Below are positions 1-8,700 of a DNA stretch of 64,000 nt, in pieces. Each line of letters begins with the position of its first letter. Positions within the stretch are counted from its first letter, which is position 1. The position numbers and the translations under genes were made by a program. The stretch lies in NCBI GenBank assembly GCA_964454545.1, contig CAYVTI010000003.1, positions 27,790 to 91,789 of the forward strand, read 5' to 3'. The stretch comes from JABCZZ01 sp964454545 (lineage in GTDB: Bacteria > Pseudomonadota > Alphaproteobacteria > Rickettsiales > JABCZZ01). Below the pieces are notes generated by a model. That model searched no databases. It was not told the origin of the DNA and saw only the letters and a program-made list of their open reading frames with translations.

Positions 1-711
1 TGCGGGGGCAGGCTTTGCAGGAACCGCTTTCTCAGCCACCGGCTTTTCCGTTACCTGTTCCGGCTCCGGCGCTGTCTTGGCCGCCTGCGGCTGGGCTGCT
101 GGTGCGGCCTTCGCTTCTGCTTTGGGTTCCGCTTTTTGTTCTTGCGCTACGGGCGTGGCAGGTTGCTCGATGATGGCCGACGGCGTGTTATCGGCCGTCT
201 TCATTTCTTTTATTCTGGCAGGGTTGAACTGCCCGGTCTCTCTGGCCTTATCCGGATGATCCGCGGCTACGGTTTCCTTTACCGGCGGCACATTGACGGA
301 TTTCGAGGGCTTTGCGGCATTTGCATTTTCCGCTTCCTTGCCATCTATCTTGCTATTCGTCCAGGTTTCGGCCTCGCCCTGGGCTACCGCCGGTTCTTCT
401 GTCGGCGGAACAATGCGCTCGACAACCTGGTTCTCCGGTTTGTTGTTTATCAGGCCGTACACAGTCTTATCCTGATTCGGGATCTGCATGCCGCCCGGAT
501 TGGCGGGGACTTCCTTGACCGGGGTTTTATCCACTTTCACAAGCTCGACATCCTTGTCGTCGACGTTTTCGCCGCTTTTATACGCATACCATGCGAGGCC
601 GAAGAAGCCGCCGAGCGCAAAGAGCACCACCGCCGTCTGGAGCCAGCGGAAAATGCCGCTGCTTTCCATTTCTTCCTCATTGTAATCCAGATCGTCATCG
701 ATATCAGCCAT
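1..711 (-). CDS. SPOR-type cell-envelope protein, N-terminal part (runs off the window)
   Basis: The start ATG (711-709) overlaps the argS stop as TGATG, so translation is probably coupled. The visible 237 residues open with an acidic cytoplasmic stretch (ADIDDDLDYNEEEME), then one membrane segment (about residues 23-42, WLQTAVVLFALGGFFGLAWY), then a long Pro/Ala/Lys/Glu-rich linker. This is the architecture of alphaproteobacterial SPOR proteins, which bind denuded peptidoglycan at the septum through a C-terminal SPOR domain. That domain would lie beyond base 1 and cannot be seen. In many alphaproteobacteria an argS-SPOR-nagZ-scpA order is known, which supports the call. The identity rests on architecture and neighbourhood, not on the SPOR domain itself. 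Confidence 0.72.
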   Translation of the reverse strand, partial: MADIDDDLDYNEEEMESSGIFRWLQTAVVLFALGGFFGLAWYAYKSGENVDDKDVELVKVDKTPVKEVPANPGGMQIPNQDKTVYGLINNKPENQVVERIVPPTEEPAVAQGEAETWTNSKIDGKEAENANAAKPSKSVNVPPVKETVAADHPDKARETGQFNPARIKEMKTADNTPSAIIEQPATPVAQEQKAEPKAEAKAAPAAQPQAAKTAPEPEQVTEKPVAEKAVPAKPAPA

Positions 712-2495
712 CACCGCATCTCCTCTAATGGTTCAACGCCAAGCACCGAAAGCCCGCTGGCAATAACCGTAGCACATGCGCGTACAAGTGCAAGTCTTGC
801 CGCAGTCAAATCCACAGCGTCTTTCTGGATAAAGCGAAGCGACACGTCGCCGTTGCCGAGATTCCACAGGCTATGGAATTCCGCCGCCAGATCCTGCAGG
901 TAAAACGCGATGCGGTGCGGTTCGCAGGCGTTCGCCGCCGCTTCAATCTGCCTGGGGAAAGAGGCCAGCAGGCGGACAAGTCCGGTTTCCGCCGGGTGGG
1001 TAAGCAGGGCAAGCTGCGCTTCCGTCGGGCTTTCGGAGAACGCCCAGGCAACGCCTGCTTCTTCTTTTGCGATGCGCAATGCCGATTTTGCCCGCGCATG
1101 CGCATACTGCACGTAAAACACCGGATTATCCTTCGACTGTTCCGTGACTTTCTCGAAATCGAAATCGAGCATGGCATCATTCTTACGGGTGAGCATGATG
1201 AAGCGGAACACGCCACGGCCGACTTCGTCCACCACTTCGCGCGCCGTGACAATGGTACCTCTGCGCTTGGACATCTTGACCTGCTCGCCTCCGCGGGAGA
1301 GGTTTACCATCTGGCAGAGCTTTATCTCCAGTTTCGCCTCGCCCTTGCTGAGCGCTTTTACCGCTGCCTGCAGGCGCTTCACATAGCCGCCATGATCGGC
1401 GCCGAATACATTCACCATCAGTTTGAATCCGCGCCTGAATTTATCGTAATGGTAAGCAATGTCGGGGGCGAAATAGGTCCAACTGCCATCGGATTTTTTG
1501 ATCGGGCGATCGACGTCATCGCCGAACGCGGTAGATCGGAAAAGAGTCTGTTCCCTCGGTTCCCAGTCCTCCGGCGCTTTGCCTTTGGGCGCTTCGAGGA
1601 TGCCGGTATAGATGAGGCCTTCCTTCTCAAGCACGTCAAGCGCCTCCTCAATCTTTCCTTTTGCCGTGAGTTCGCGCTCGGAAGTGAATACGTCATGCAC
1701 AATGCCCAGCTGGGCAAGATCGTCCCTGATAAGCACCAGCATGGATTCTATGGCGAATGTCCGGATGGTCTTCAGCCAGTCCTCCTCCGGTCGCAATTCG
1801 TAGGAACCATCGGCCTTTTTCTGCGCGAATTTATCGCCGTAATTGACTTTGAGCGCTTCGCCTACCGGGATGAGATAGTCTCCCGGATAATAAGCGGCGA
1901 TTTTTTCTTCCGAAACCTGCTCGCCCAGCGCCTGAAGATAGCGAAGCCCGACGGCGCGCGCCAGCTTATCCACCTGCGCCCCGGCGTCATTTACGTAATA
2001 TTCCTTGGTCACGCTGAACCCGGCCTTGAGCAACAGCATGGAGAGCGCATCCCCGTACACGGCGCCGCGCCCGTGCCCCACATGCATCGGCCCCGTGGGG
2101 TTCGCCGAAACATATTCGACGTTTATTTGCTGTGACTTCCCAATCGCGGAATTGCCGTAGCTGTTTCCCTCCTTCAGTATCACGCTTATGATCCGAAGCC
2201 AGAAGGACGGACGGAAGTTGATGTTGATAAATCCTGGCCCCGCGATGGCAACCGATGCGACATCGGGCAGTTTTTTCAGTCGCTCTGCCAGCAGATCGGC
2301 AAGCTCACGCGGTTTTTTGCCTGCTTTTCCGGCAAGAATCATGGCGGCGTTCGTCGCCATATCCCCATGCCCTGCCTCGCGTGGAGGCATCACATCCACG
2401 GCATCAACCGGCAGCCCGGAGGGTAAAAGGCGCTCGTTCTGCAATTGGCTGATAATGTGCAATATTTCCGATTTTACCGCGCTAAATACGTTCAT
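711..2495 (-). CDS. argS: Arginyl-tRNA synthetase
   Basis: Class I aminoacyl-tRNA synthetase that charges tRNA-Arg with arginine in the cytoplasm. The 594-residue length is normal. The N-terminal Add1-type tRNA-binding domain is followed by the HIGH signature as HVGHGRGAVYG (about residue 135), with the family-typical VEYVSANPTGPMHVGHG context. The second ATP-binding signature is KMSKRRGT (about residue 408). The C-terminal DALR anticodon-binding domain ends in LSVLGVEPLEEM. The gene is followed by the SPOR gene with a TGATG overlap. No frame breaks are seen. Confidence 0.97.
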   Translation of the reverse strand: MNVFSAVKSEILHIISQLQNERLLPSGLPVDAVDVMPPREAGHGDMATNAAMILAGKAGKKPRELADLLAERLKKLPDVASVAIAGPGFININFRPSFWLRIISVILKEGNSYGNSAIGKSQQINVEYVSANPTGPMHVGHGRGAVYGDALSMLLLKAGFSVTKEYYVNDAGAQVDKLARAVGLRYLQALGEQVSEEKIAAYYPGDYLIPVGEALKVNYGDKFAQKKADGSYELRPEEDWLKTIRTFAIESMLVLIRDDLAQLGIVHDVFTSERELTAKGKIEEALDVLEKEGLIYTGILEAPKGKAPEDWEPREQTLFRSTAFGDDVDRPIKKSDGSWTYFAPDIAYHYDKFRRGFKLMVNVFGADHGGYVKRLQAAVKALSKGEAKLEIKLCQMVNLSRGGEQVKMSKRRGTIVTAREVVDEVGRGVFRFIMLTRKNDAMLDFDFEKVTEQSKDNPVFYVQYAHARAKSALRIAKEEAGVAWAFSESPTEAQLALLTHPAETGLVRLLASFPRQIEAAANACEPHRIAFYLQDLAAEFHSLWNLGNGDVSLRFIQKDAVDLTAARLALVRACATVIASGLSVLGVEPLEEMR

Positions 2496-2777
2496 ACTAT
2501 GACAGAAGATTATAAAGGGTTCATGGTTAACTTATTGAAAAACATCATGATGTATGTCGCTATACTAGTGTTGTTTTTCAATATGTTAGCGTTCCGTCTA
2601 CCTCACCGTGGGCAGTTATGCAACGATCTTTTTTCATCTCCCTGTTTTACAATGATAATCGGAGAGCGATTCCACGGCTTTGCTGGGATATTGTAATAAA
2701 AGTTTCATATGTAATTCATGCTCCCTAATGGTATATTTTAAGTCTGCGGTACAGAAAGAATAATTCATTCCGGAAAT

Positions 2778-4934
2778 GTGAAAGTGGCCGAAGCCCCAGT
2801 ATCAGAAAAACCCTCCATGACAGTGTCCAATCCTGATTTTGGCTCTTACGGCTCTGTGGCGGCAAATGGAGCGGCGGGTTCGGAAAGCCAGGCTGCGGCG
2901 GCCGGTACCGGCCTAATAAAATCCTTAGGCGGCGATGGAAATTCCGCGGAAAAGAAGCCACTTCCCTGGTTCAGGGAAATCGGCGCGACCAGCACCGAGC
3001 CGGTGCGGGAAAAGAGAATCTGGTCCCCGGATTTTAAAGGGCATTATGAAGGGCGCAAATGGGGTGAAAGCTACTGGGGCAGGACATGGCTGCGCCTGTG
3101 GGGACGTTTTGTCGTCGGCACAGCGTTTTTCGCGGCGGCGCAGTTATACGGCAACAAGGAACTGACGGGCTATGTAGGGGAAAAACCGAAAAATCCCCTG
3201 CAATGGGTTTCTTACGCTATAGATAAAACGGTCGGCAGAGGCCTGACGGCTATTTTCGGCAAGAACGCCGCGGTGTTCCATGAAACGCGCGATTTCGGAT
3301 ATAAGAACAAGGATGGCAGCGTAAAGATGGGCCGCAGCCTTGGCCATGAAGCGGTCTCGGTGACCTTCGACTTCGCCGCGATGAGCACCGGCGATTATAT
3401 GACCAGGTATCTGGTCGGTCTTTTCGATCCGCAAGGCAGGACGCGATGGGTGAAGAACGGGCATATCGACCTGGCGGGCGGCCTGAAGGAGCTGGGCAAG
3501 ACCCTGTTCAAATCCATCACCTACGCTTCCGGCGAGGATATGTTCGTCGCTCTGCCATATGTGTATTACATGAAACTCTCACGGCACCTGATAAATAAAT
3601 TCAGCCCGGGTTTCAAGTATGACTCTGACCATACGCAGTTTGGTGGTGCTTTTAAGGTAAATGATAAGAAGCAAGTCATAGGCGACTATAATATGGAGGG
3701 TATAGTCGACATTACCGGGCGTTTCAGCGTCTATAACACGGGTACCAAGATGTTCCGCGATCTGTATGCTTTTGCCGAAGGCAAGGTATCGCATTTATGG
3801 TACGGGGGAGCGGATAAAAAGAACGAACCGAAGAAACCGCCGGTTACGTTAACATCCGCTATGAAGAACAGCGTAAGGTATACTCTGGTTACGACTACGA
3901 AGATGATGTTTCTGATGATACCGTCTGCATTCCTGTTCGCGGTACTGCGCACTCCTCAATATAAGAAAGGAAATTACGGCTTGTTGGTTGATCCAGAGAG
4001 GGGAATGGTGGGGAACCTTAAAGAGCAGAATATACTTGGACGTGATGTGTTCACCAACAAAATGTATACAGATAGTAATGCGGCTCCCTGGTACAGTAAG
4101 ATAACCAACCCTATAGGTAAGATGGCTTATGACGTGGGTGAGGCTTACGAGAAAGGATTTCAGAAAGCGCATATACCGGAAATCGTGGAAGTAACTCCCC
4201 TAGCAAAAGCATTGGGATATCCCGAAGGAAAAAGATTGATAGATACTTTCTCTCACCGCTATGTCGATGCAGCCATTTCCTATACGCCCTATTTCGTGGT
4301 GAAGTCTGACTGGATGACGGCATATTACGATACGAACCGGACTAATTTCGTGCTGGGAGGATTTTATGACTCCCTCTGGGGAATGACGAAAGCTACTCTC
4401 TCCTTTAATGGCGCAAAAATAAAATCATCAGCTCAGGAAGTAAAAAAATGGTGGCATGAGTCGCTTCTTGCCATGCTCAAGCAACCTTCGCCGAATTACG
4501 AGCTGCAGATACAGCGGGTGATGAATGAAGAAGGTTATAAGGCTTCAAGTGAAGCGTTTGACATATATCAGGGAGAGGAACATTATACCCTGGACAGTGA
4601 CAGGAAAAGCGAACTGGGGTTGGAATCCTTCTTAAAACAGAACGGCAAACGCCCGCCTGAGAATGTCAATGATTATGAAATGATGAAGGGAAATACGGGG
4701 GTTGAGACGCTTCTAAGCAAAGATTTGAAGAAAGAGGCGGATGGCGATAAGCCGATTGAGGATAAGCCGGGAAAGCATGCAGAAAAAGTTCTGCGGAATA
4801 AAGCAAACGCGTCCAAAGAAGAAGGCTGGGCGGCTTCGGTTCAGAAAAGAGAGCCAGTAATGAAAACATCCTTGCTCGACAGAGTAATAGCCGGTGACCA
4901 GATTACGCCACCGGGAAATAATACGGCTCATTAA
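2778..4934 (+). CDS. Unrecognised 718-residue membrane protein
   Basis: I do not recognise the family. The longest reading starts at a GTG (2778) without a clear Shine-Dalgarno site; an ATG at 2818 (MTVSNPDFGSYG) is an alternative. The first 60 or so residues are Gly/Ala/Ser-rich and look disordered. Two hydrophobic segments stand out, near residues 103-125 (WGRFVVGTAFFAAAQLY) and 372-391 (MMFLMIPSAFLFAVL). Between and after them the protein is rich in Tyr, Trp and Lys. The last 150 residues are charged and probably disordered. Base composition becomes more A/T-rich toward the 3' end. A P-loop kinase gene begins 9 bases after the stop, suggesting a two-gene operon. No signal peptide is evident at either start. 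Confidence 0.8.
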   Translation: MKVAEAPVSEKPSMTVSNPDFGSYGSVAANGAAGSESQAAAAGTGLIKSLGGDGNSAEKKPLPWFREIGATSTEPVREKRIWSPDFKGHYEGRKWGESYWGRTWLRLWGRFVVGTAFFAAAQLYGNKELTGYVGEKPKNPLQWVSYAIDKTVGRGLTAIFGKNAAVFHETRDFGYKNKDGSVKMGRSLGHEAVSVTFDFAAMSTGDYMTRYLVGLFDPQGRTRWVKNGHIDLAGGLKELGKTLFKSITYASGEDMFVALPYVYYMKLSRHLINKFSPGFKYDSDHTQFGGAFKVNDKKQVIGDYNMEGIVDITGRFSVYNTGTKMFRDLYAFAEGKVSHLWYGGADKKNEPKKPPVTLTSAMKNSVRYTLVTTTKMMFLMIPSAFLFAVLRTPQYKKGNYGLLVDPERGMVGNLKEQNILGRDVFTNKMYTDSNAAPWYSKITNPIGKMAYDVGEAYEKGFQKAHIPEIVEVTPLAKALGYPEGKRLIDTFSHRYVDAAISYTPYFVVKSDWMTAYYDTNRTNFVLGGFYDSLWGMTKATLSFNGAKIKSSAQEVKKWWHESLLAMLKQPSPNYELQIQRVMNEEGYKASSEAFDIYQGEEHYTLDSDRKSELGLESFLKQNGKRPPENVNDYEMMKGNTGVETLLSKDLKKEADGDKPIEDKPGKHAEKVLRNKANASKEEGWAASVQKREPVMKTSLLDRVIAGDQITPPGNNTAH

Positions 4935-4943
4935 GCTAGCAAT

Positions 4944-5657
4944 ATGAAAAAACCGTGCCTGATACTAATAGGAGGCAAGCCGGGGGTGGGGAAGACAACA
5001 CTTGCCGAGAATATATATAACCTTCACAATAAGGTCGATAAATACGGAATAGATTCCATCGTGATAGTAGACTCCGACTTTGAAAGGCGGCAATACCTCG
5101 TTGAAGAAGGTATTGCCGATCCGACTATTATAAATGACCCGACGATCGACATTGATCATAAGCACTTTGGACAAACCATGAGTGAGACACTGCTTATGGT
5201 GATGAAGAATAAGGCGGAGAAGTATTTAGAAGCAGGCAAAACGGTAATCGTGGTAACATCTGCCGTGAGGCCGGAACAGCGCGAGGAATGGGAGCGGTTT
5301 GCAAAATTTGGTCACGCGCCTTTTACGGCTTTGTTCCTTGAAGTAAGTGATCCGGATATCGCTTTAAAACGGATCAGAGAGAGGGAAGCCCATAGGATGA
5401 ATCCTGGCAATAAGCTCACACTCAGGCACTATACTTCTTCATTCAAGGATCGTGAGGAACATCTGCAACAGTTGCTTGAAGCTCATCCGGGCAAGATTTC
5501 CAGCCATTGGCATATACTGAATGCGGATCATGACGAGGTAACGCTAATGCGTACAGCTCTAGAAAAGATTGCCCATCTGAAATTAGGGAAGAAACGCAGC
5601 TTTACCCAGCAAATTGCAGACAAGAGAGCAACGAATATGCAGGGTAAGGCGATTTAG
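4944..5657 (+). CDS. P-loop NTPase/kinase (zeta-toxin or AAA_33-like)
   Basis: The 237-residue protein has an N-terminal Walker A loop GGKPGVGKTT (residues 10-19), a strand ending VIVDSDFERR that could serve as the acceptor-site Asp, a second strand TVIVVTSAVRPEQREEW, and a lid-like helix IALKRIREREAHRM. This order fits small-molecule kinases of the gluconate kinase/zeta-toxin/AAA_33 group, which phosphorylate a small substrate with ATP. The substrate cannot be told. It directly follows the unknown 718-residue membrane protein and shares its A/T-leaning composition, so the two may be co-transcribed. A toxin-antitoxin role is possible in principle, but no antitoxin-like gene is adjacent. Confidence 0.75.
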   Translation: MKKPCLILIGGKPGVGKTTLAENIYNLHNKVDKYGIDSIVIVDSDFERRQYLVEEGIADPTIINDPTIDIDHKHFGQTMSETLLMVMKNKAEKYLEAGKTVIVVTSAVRPEQREEWERFAKFGHAPFTALFLEVSDPDIALKRIREREAHRMNPGNKLTLRHYTSSFKDREEHLQQLLEAHPGKISSHWHILNADHDEVTLMRTALEKIAHLKLGKKRSFTQQIADKRATNMQGKAI

Positions 5658-5759
5658 CTGCTTATTGCAGGAAACTGTTGTATTTCCCCTGGGCTGGATT
5701 TATAAATCCGGTTAATTTCACTTCTACATTGCGTATCTTATCCCGGAAGAAGGTTTTCC

Positions 5760-8700
5760 ATGCAGCAAGCCAGTTACGAACAGAATCTCGATCGTTTCCT
5801 GAAAGCCGTTGTAAAATCCCTGCCCATGAGCGTCTCACAGGATACCCAGTCGCTCGCTGTGCAGTTCTATAACAAGATGCCTGCCATCGATCTGGGGAGC
5901 ATCCAGCCGGAAGAAGCGGCAAAATTGGTGCTGTCCGCCAGAGAGTTCATGGAAACGCGCGCCCAGGGCGCGCCCAAGATACGCATTGCCCGGGGGAAAG
6001 CCAGCTCGGTCGTGGAGATACTCAATGACGACATGCCGTTCCTTGTCGACTCGGTAGTCGCAGAGATTGGCCGCCACGGGATCACCATCAAGCGCATTCT
6101 CCATCCCATCCTGCAGGTCAAACGCGATTCCAAGGGGAACCTGGCTGCTATCACCGAGGCGGGAAAGCCAGAATCTTTTATCCGCGTGGATATGGCGCGG
6201 CTCATTGACGCGGCTGCGGAAGAGAAGCTCGTTTCCGATCTGCTGCGCGTGCTGGACAGCGTCAGGGTCGCCGTATCCGACTGGTCGGCGATGTGCGCAA
6301 AGATCAATGACAGTATCGCCGAGCTCAAGAAAACATCGCTGGCGTTCAAGCCGGAGGAAGTAAGCGAAGTATGCGACTTCCTTGCGTGGCTGGAAGCGAA
6401 GAATTTCGTTTTTCTCGGGTATATCGAATATGATTTCTTTGACGACAAGGGTAATAAATCGCTCAAGGTGGTGCCGCATTCGGAGCTGGGGATTTTCCGC
6501 GCCGATGACGATGGCCTGAAGCCCAAGGGGCTTGAAGGATTGCCGCCGGAAGTGCTGCATTTCGCGCTGATACCGCAGCTCGTGGAGATTACCAAATCGA
6601 TGCGCAAGGCGACGGTGCACCGCCCCGTGCATATGGACTATATCGGCATAAAGCGTTTCGATACGCATGGTAAGGTGATTGGCGAGCGCCGGTTCCTTGG
6701 GATTTTCACGTCCGTCGTCTATTACCAGAGCGCCGAAAATATCCCGTTCATCCGGCGCAAGATAGCGCGGGTGATGAAGCGCGCCAATTTCGACCACGCG
6801 AGCCATGACGGCAAGACCCTGAAGACCATTCTCGAATTCACCCCCCGCGATGAGCTTTTCCAGTTTTCCGAAGACGAACTGTTCGATTATGCGATGGGCG
6901 TGTTGTCGCTTGAGTCCAAGCCCGGCGTGCGCCTGTTCGTGCGCCGCGACATCTTTGAGCGTTTCGTGGGATGCATCGTGTTCCTGCCACGCGAGCGTTT
7001 CAGCAGCGATCTGCGCGAGCAGGTGCAGGCGATTCTGGCGCGGCATTTCGAAGGCTGGGTGAGCGCCTATTATACGCAGATGACCGATTCGCCGCTGGTC
7101 AGGCTTCAGGTGATCATTACGACCACGCCCGGCCATATTCCGGCGGTGAACATCCCGGAAGTGGAGAATGAGATCGAGAAGGTCGCCAACCGCTGGAGCG
7201 ATGCGCTGCTTGAAAGCCTGGCCGAGAAATATGACGGCGAGACGGCGGATGAATTGCTGCAGGTTTATGGCCACGCGTTCTCCAAAGCCTATATCGGCAA
7301 TCACGACGCCAACGCGGCGGTATATGACATCAACAAGATAAATGACGTATTGAAGATGGGTGAAGCGTCGCTTGAACTTTTCCGCGTGGAAAGCGAACCG
7401 GCCGACATCGTCCATCTGAAATGGTACAATCCGCAGGGCCGTGTGATGCTTTCGGACGTGCTGCCGATACTCGAGAATATGGGGTTCAGGGTCATAGACG
7501 AACAGCCCTATCTGGTAAAGCCTGCCAGCGCGCAGATCAATGAAGTCTGGATACGCGATTTCATATTGTCGGCTGACCCCAAACTGCTGACGAATATCCA
7601 GGAGCTTAAGCCGTTGTTTGAAGAGGCGCTTGCGAAAGTATGGCAGCGCGAAAATGAAAACGACCGGATGGGCGCGCTTACGCTGACTGCCCGCCTGTCG
7701 TGGCGGGAAGCGCTGGTGCTGCGCGCCTATGCGAAATATCTCCGCCAGGCCAATTTCCCTTACGGATTTGCCGCAATCGCCGAAGCGCTGAACAGCAATC
7801 CGCATATCACCCGGGCGATTTTCGACCTGTTTGACACGCGCTTCAACCCAGCGGTAAAATCGCATGATACGGCAAAACTGCAGGAAAACATAGAGTTGCA
7901 GCTTGCCAATGTGAGCAGCCTCGCCGAGGATCGCATCCTGCGCCGCTTCGTCGATCTGGTCATGGCGACGGTGCGCACGAATTATTTCCAGGCGACGGAG
8001 GGTAAGAAGTTCAAGCCTTATCTTTCCTTTAAATTTGATTCTTCCAAAGTGCCGGAACTTCCGCTACCCCGGCCTTACGCCGAGATTTTCGTGTATTCGG
8101 CGAGGATGGAAGGCATCCACCTGCGCGGCGGCAAAGTGGCGCGCGGCGGGTTGCGCTGGTCGGACAGGCGCGACGATTTCCGCACCGAGATCCTTGGGCT
8201 CATGAAGGCCCAGATGGTCAAGAACGTGGTGATTGTGCCGGTGGGATCGAAAGGCGGGTTCGTGCTGAAACAGGCGCCCGGCGCGCGTGACGCGCTTATG
8301 GAAGAAGGCATCATTTGTTATAAGATGTTCCTCTGCGGCCTGCTGGACATCACCGATAACATCATAGGCAGCAAAGTGGTTCCGCCCAAACAGGTGGTAA
8401 GGCACGACGGGGACGATCCCTATCTCGTGGTTGCGGCCGACAAGGGCACGGCGACGTTCTCGGATTATGCAAACGCAGTATCAAAAGAATACGGGTTCTG
8501 GCTCGGTGACGCTTTCGCCTCCGGCGGCTCCGCCGGTTACGACCACAAGAAAATGGCTATTACCGCGCGTGGCGGGTTCATCTCGGTGGCACGCCATTTC
8601 CGCGAGATGAATATAGACATCTATAAGCAGAATTTCACGGTCATCGGCATCGGCGATATGGCGGGCGACGTGTTTGGCAACGGCATGCTGCTTACCAGGC

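Noticed and set aside
873..2135. Long open frame of 420 codons on the strand opposite argS
   Set aside because: It lies entirely inside argS, whose motifs are complete; the composition mirrors argS codon bias and no domain is seen.
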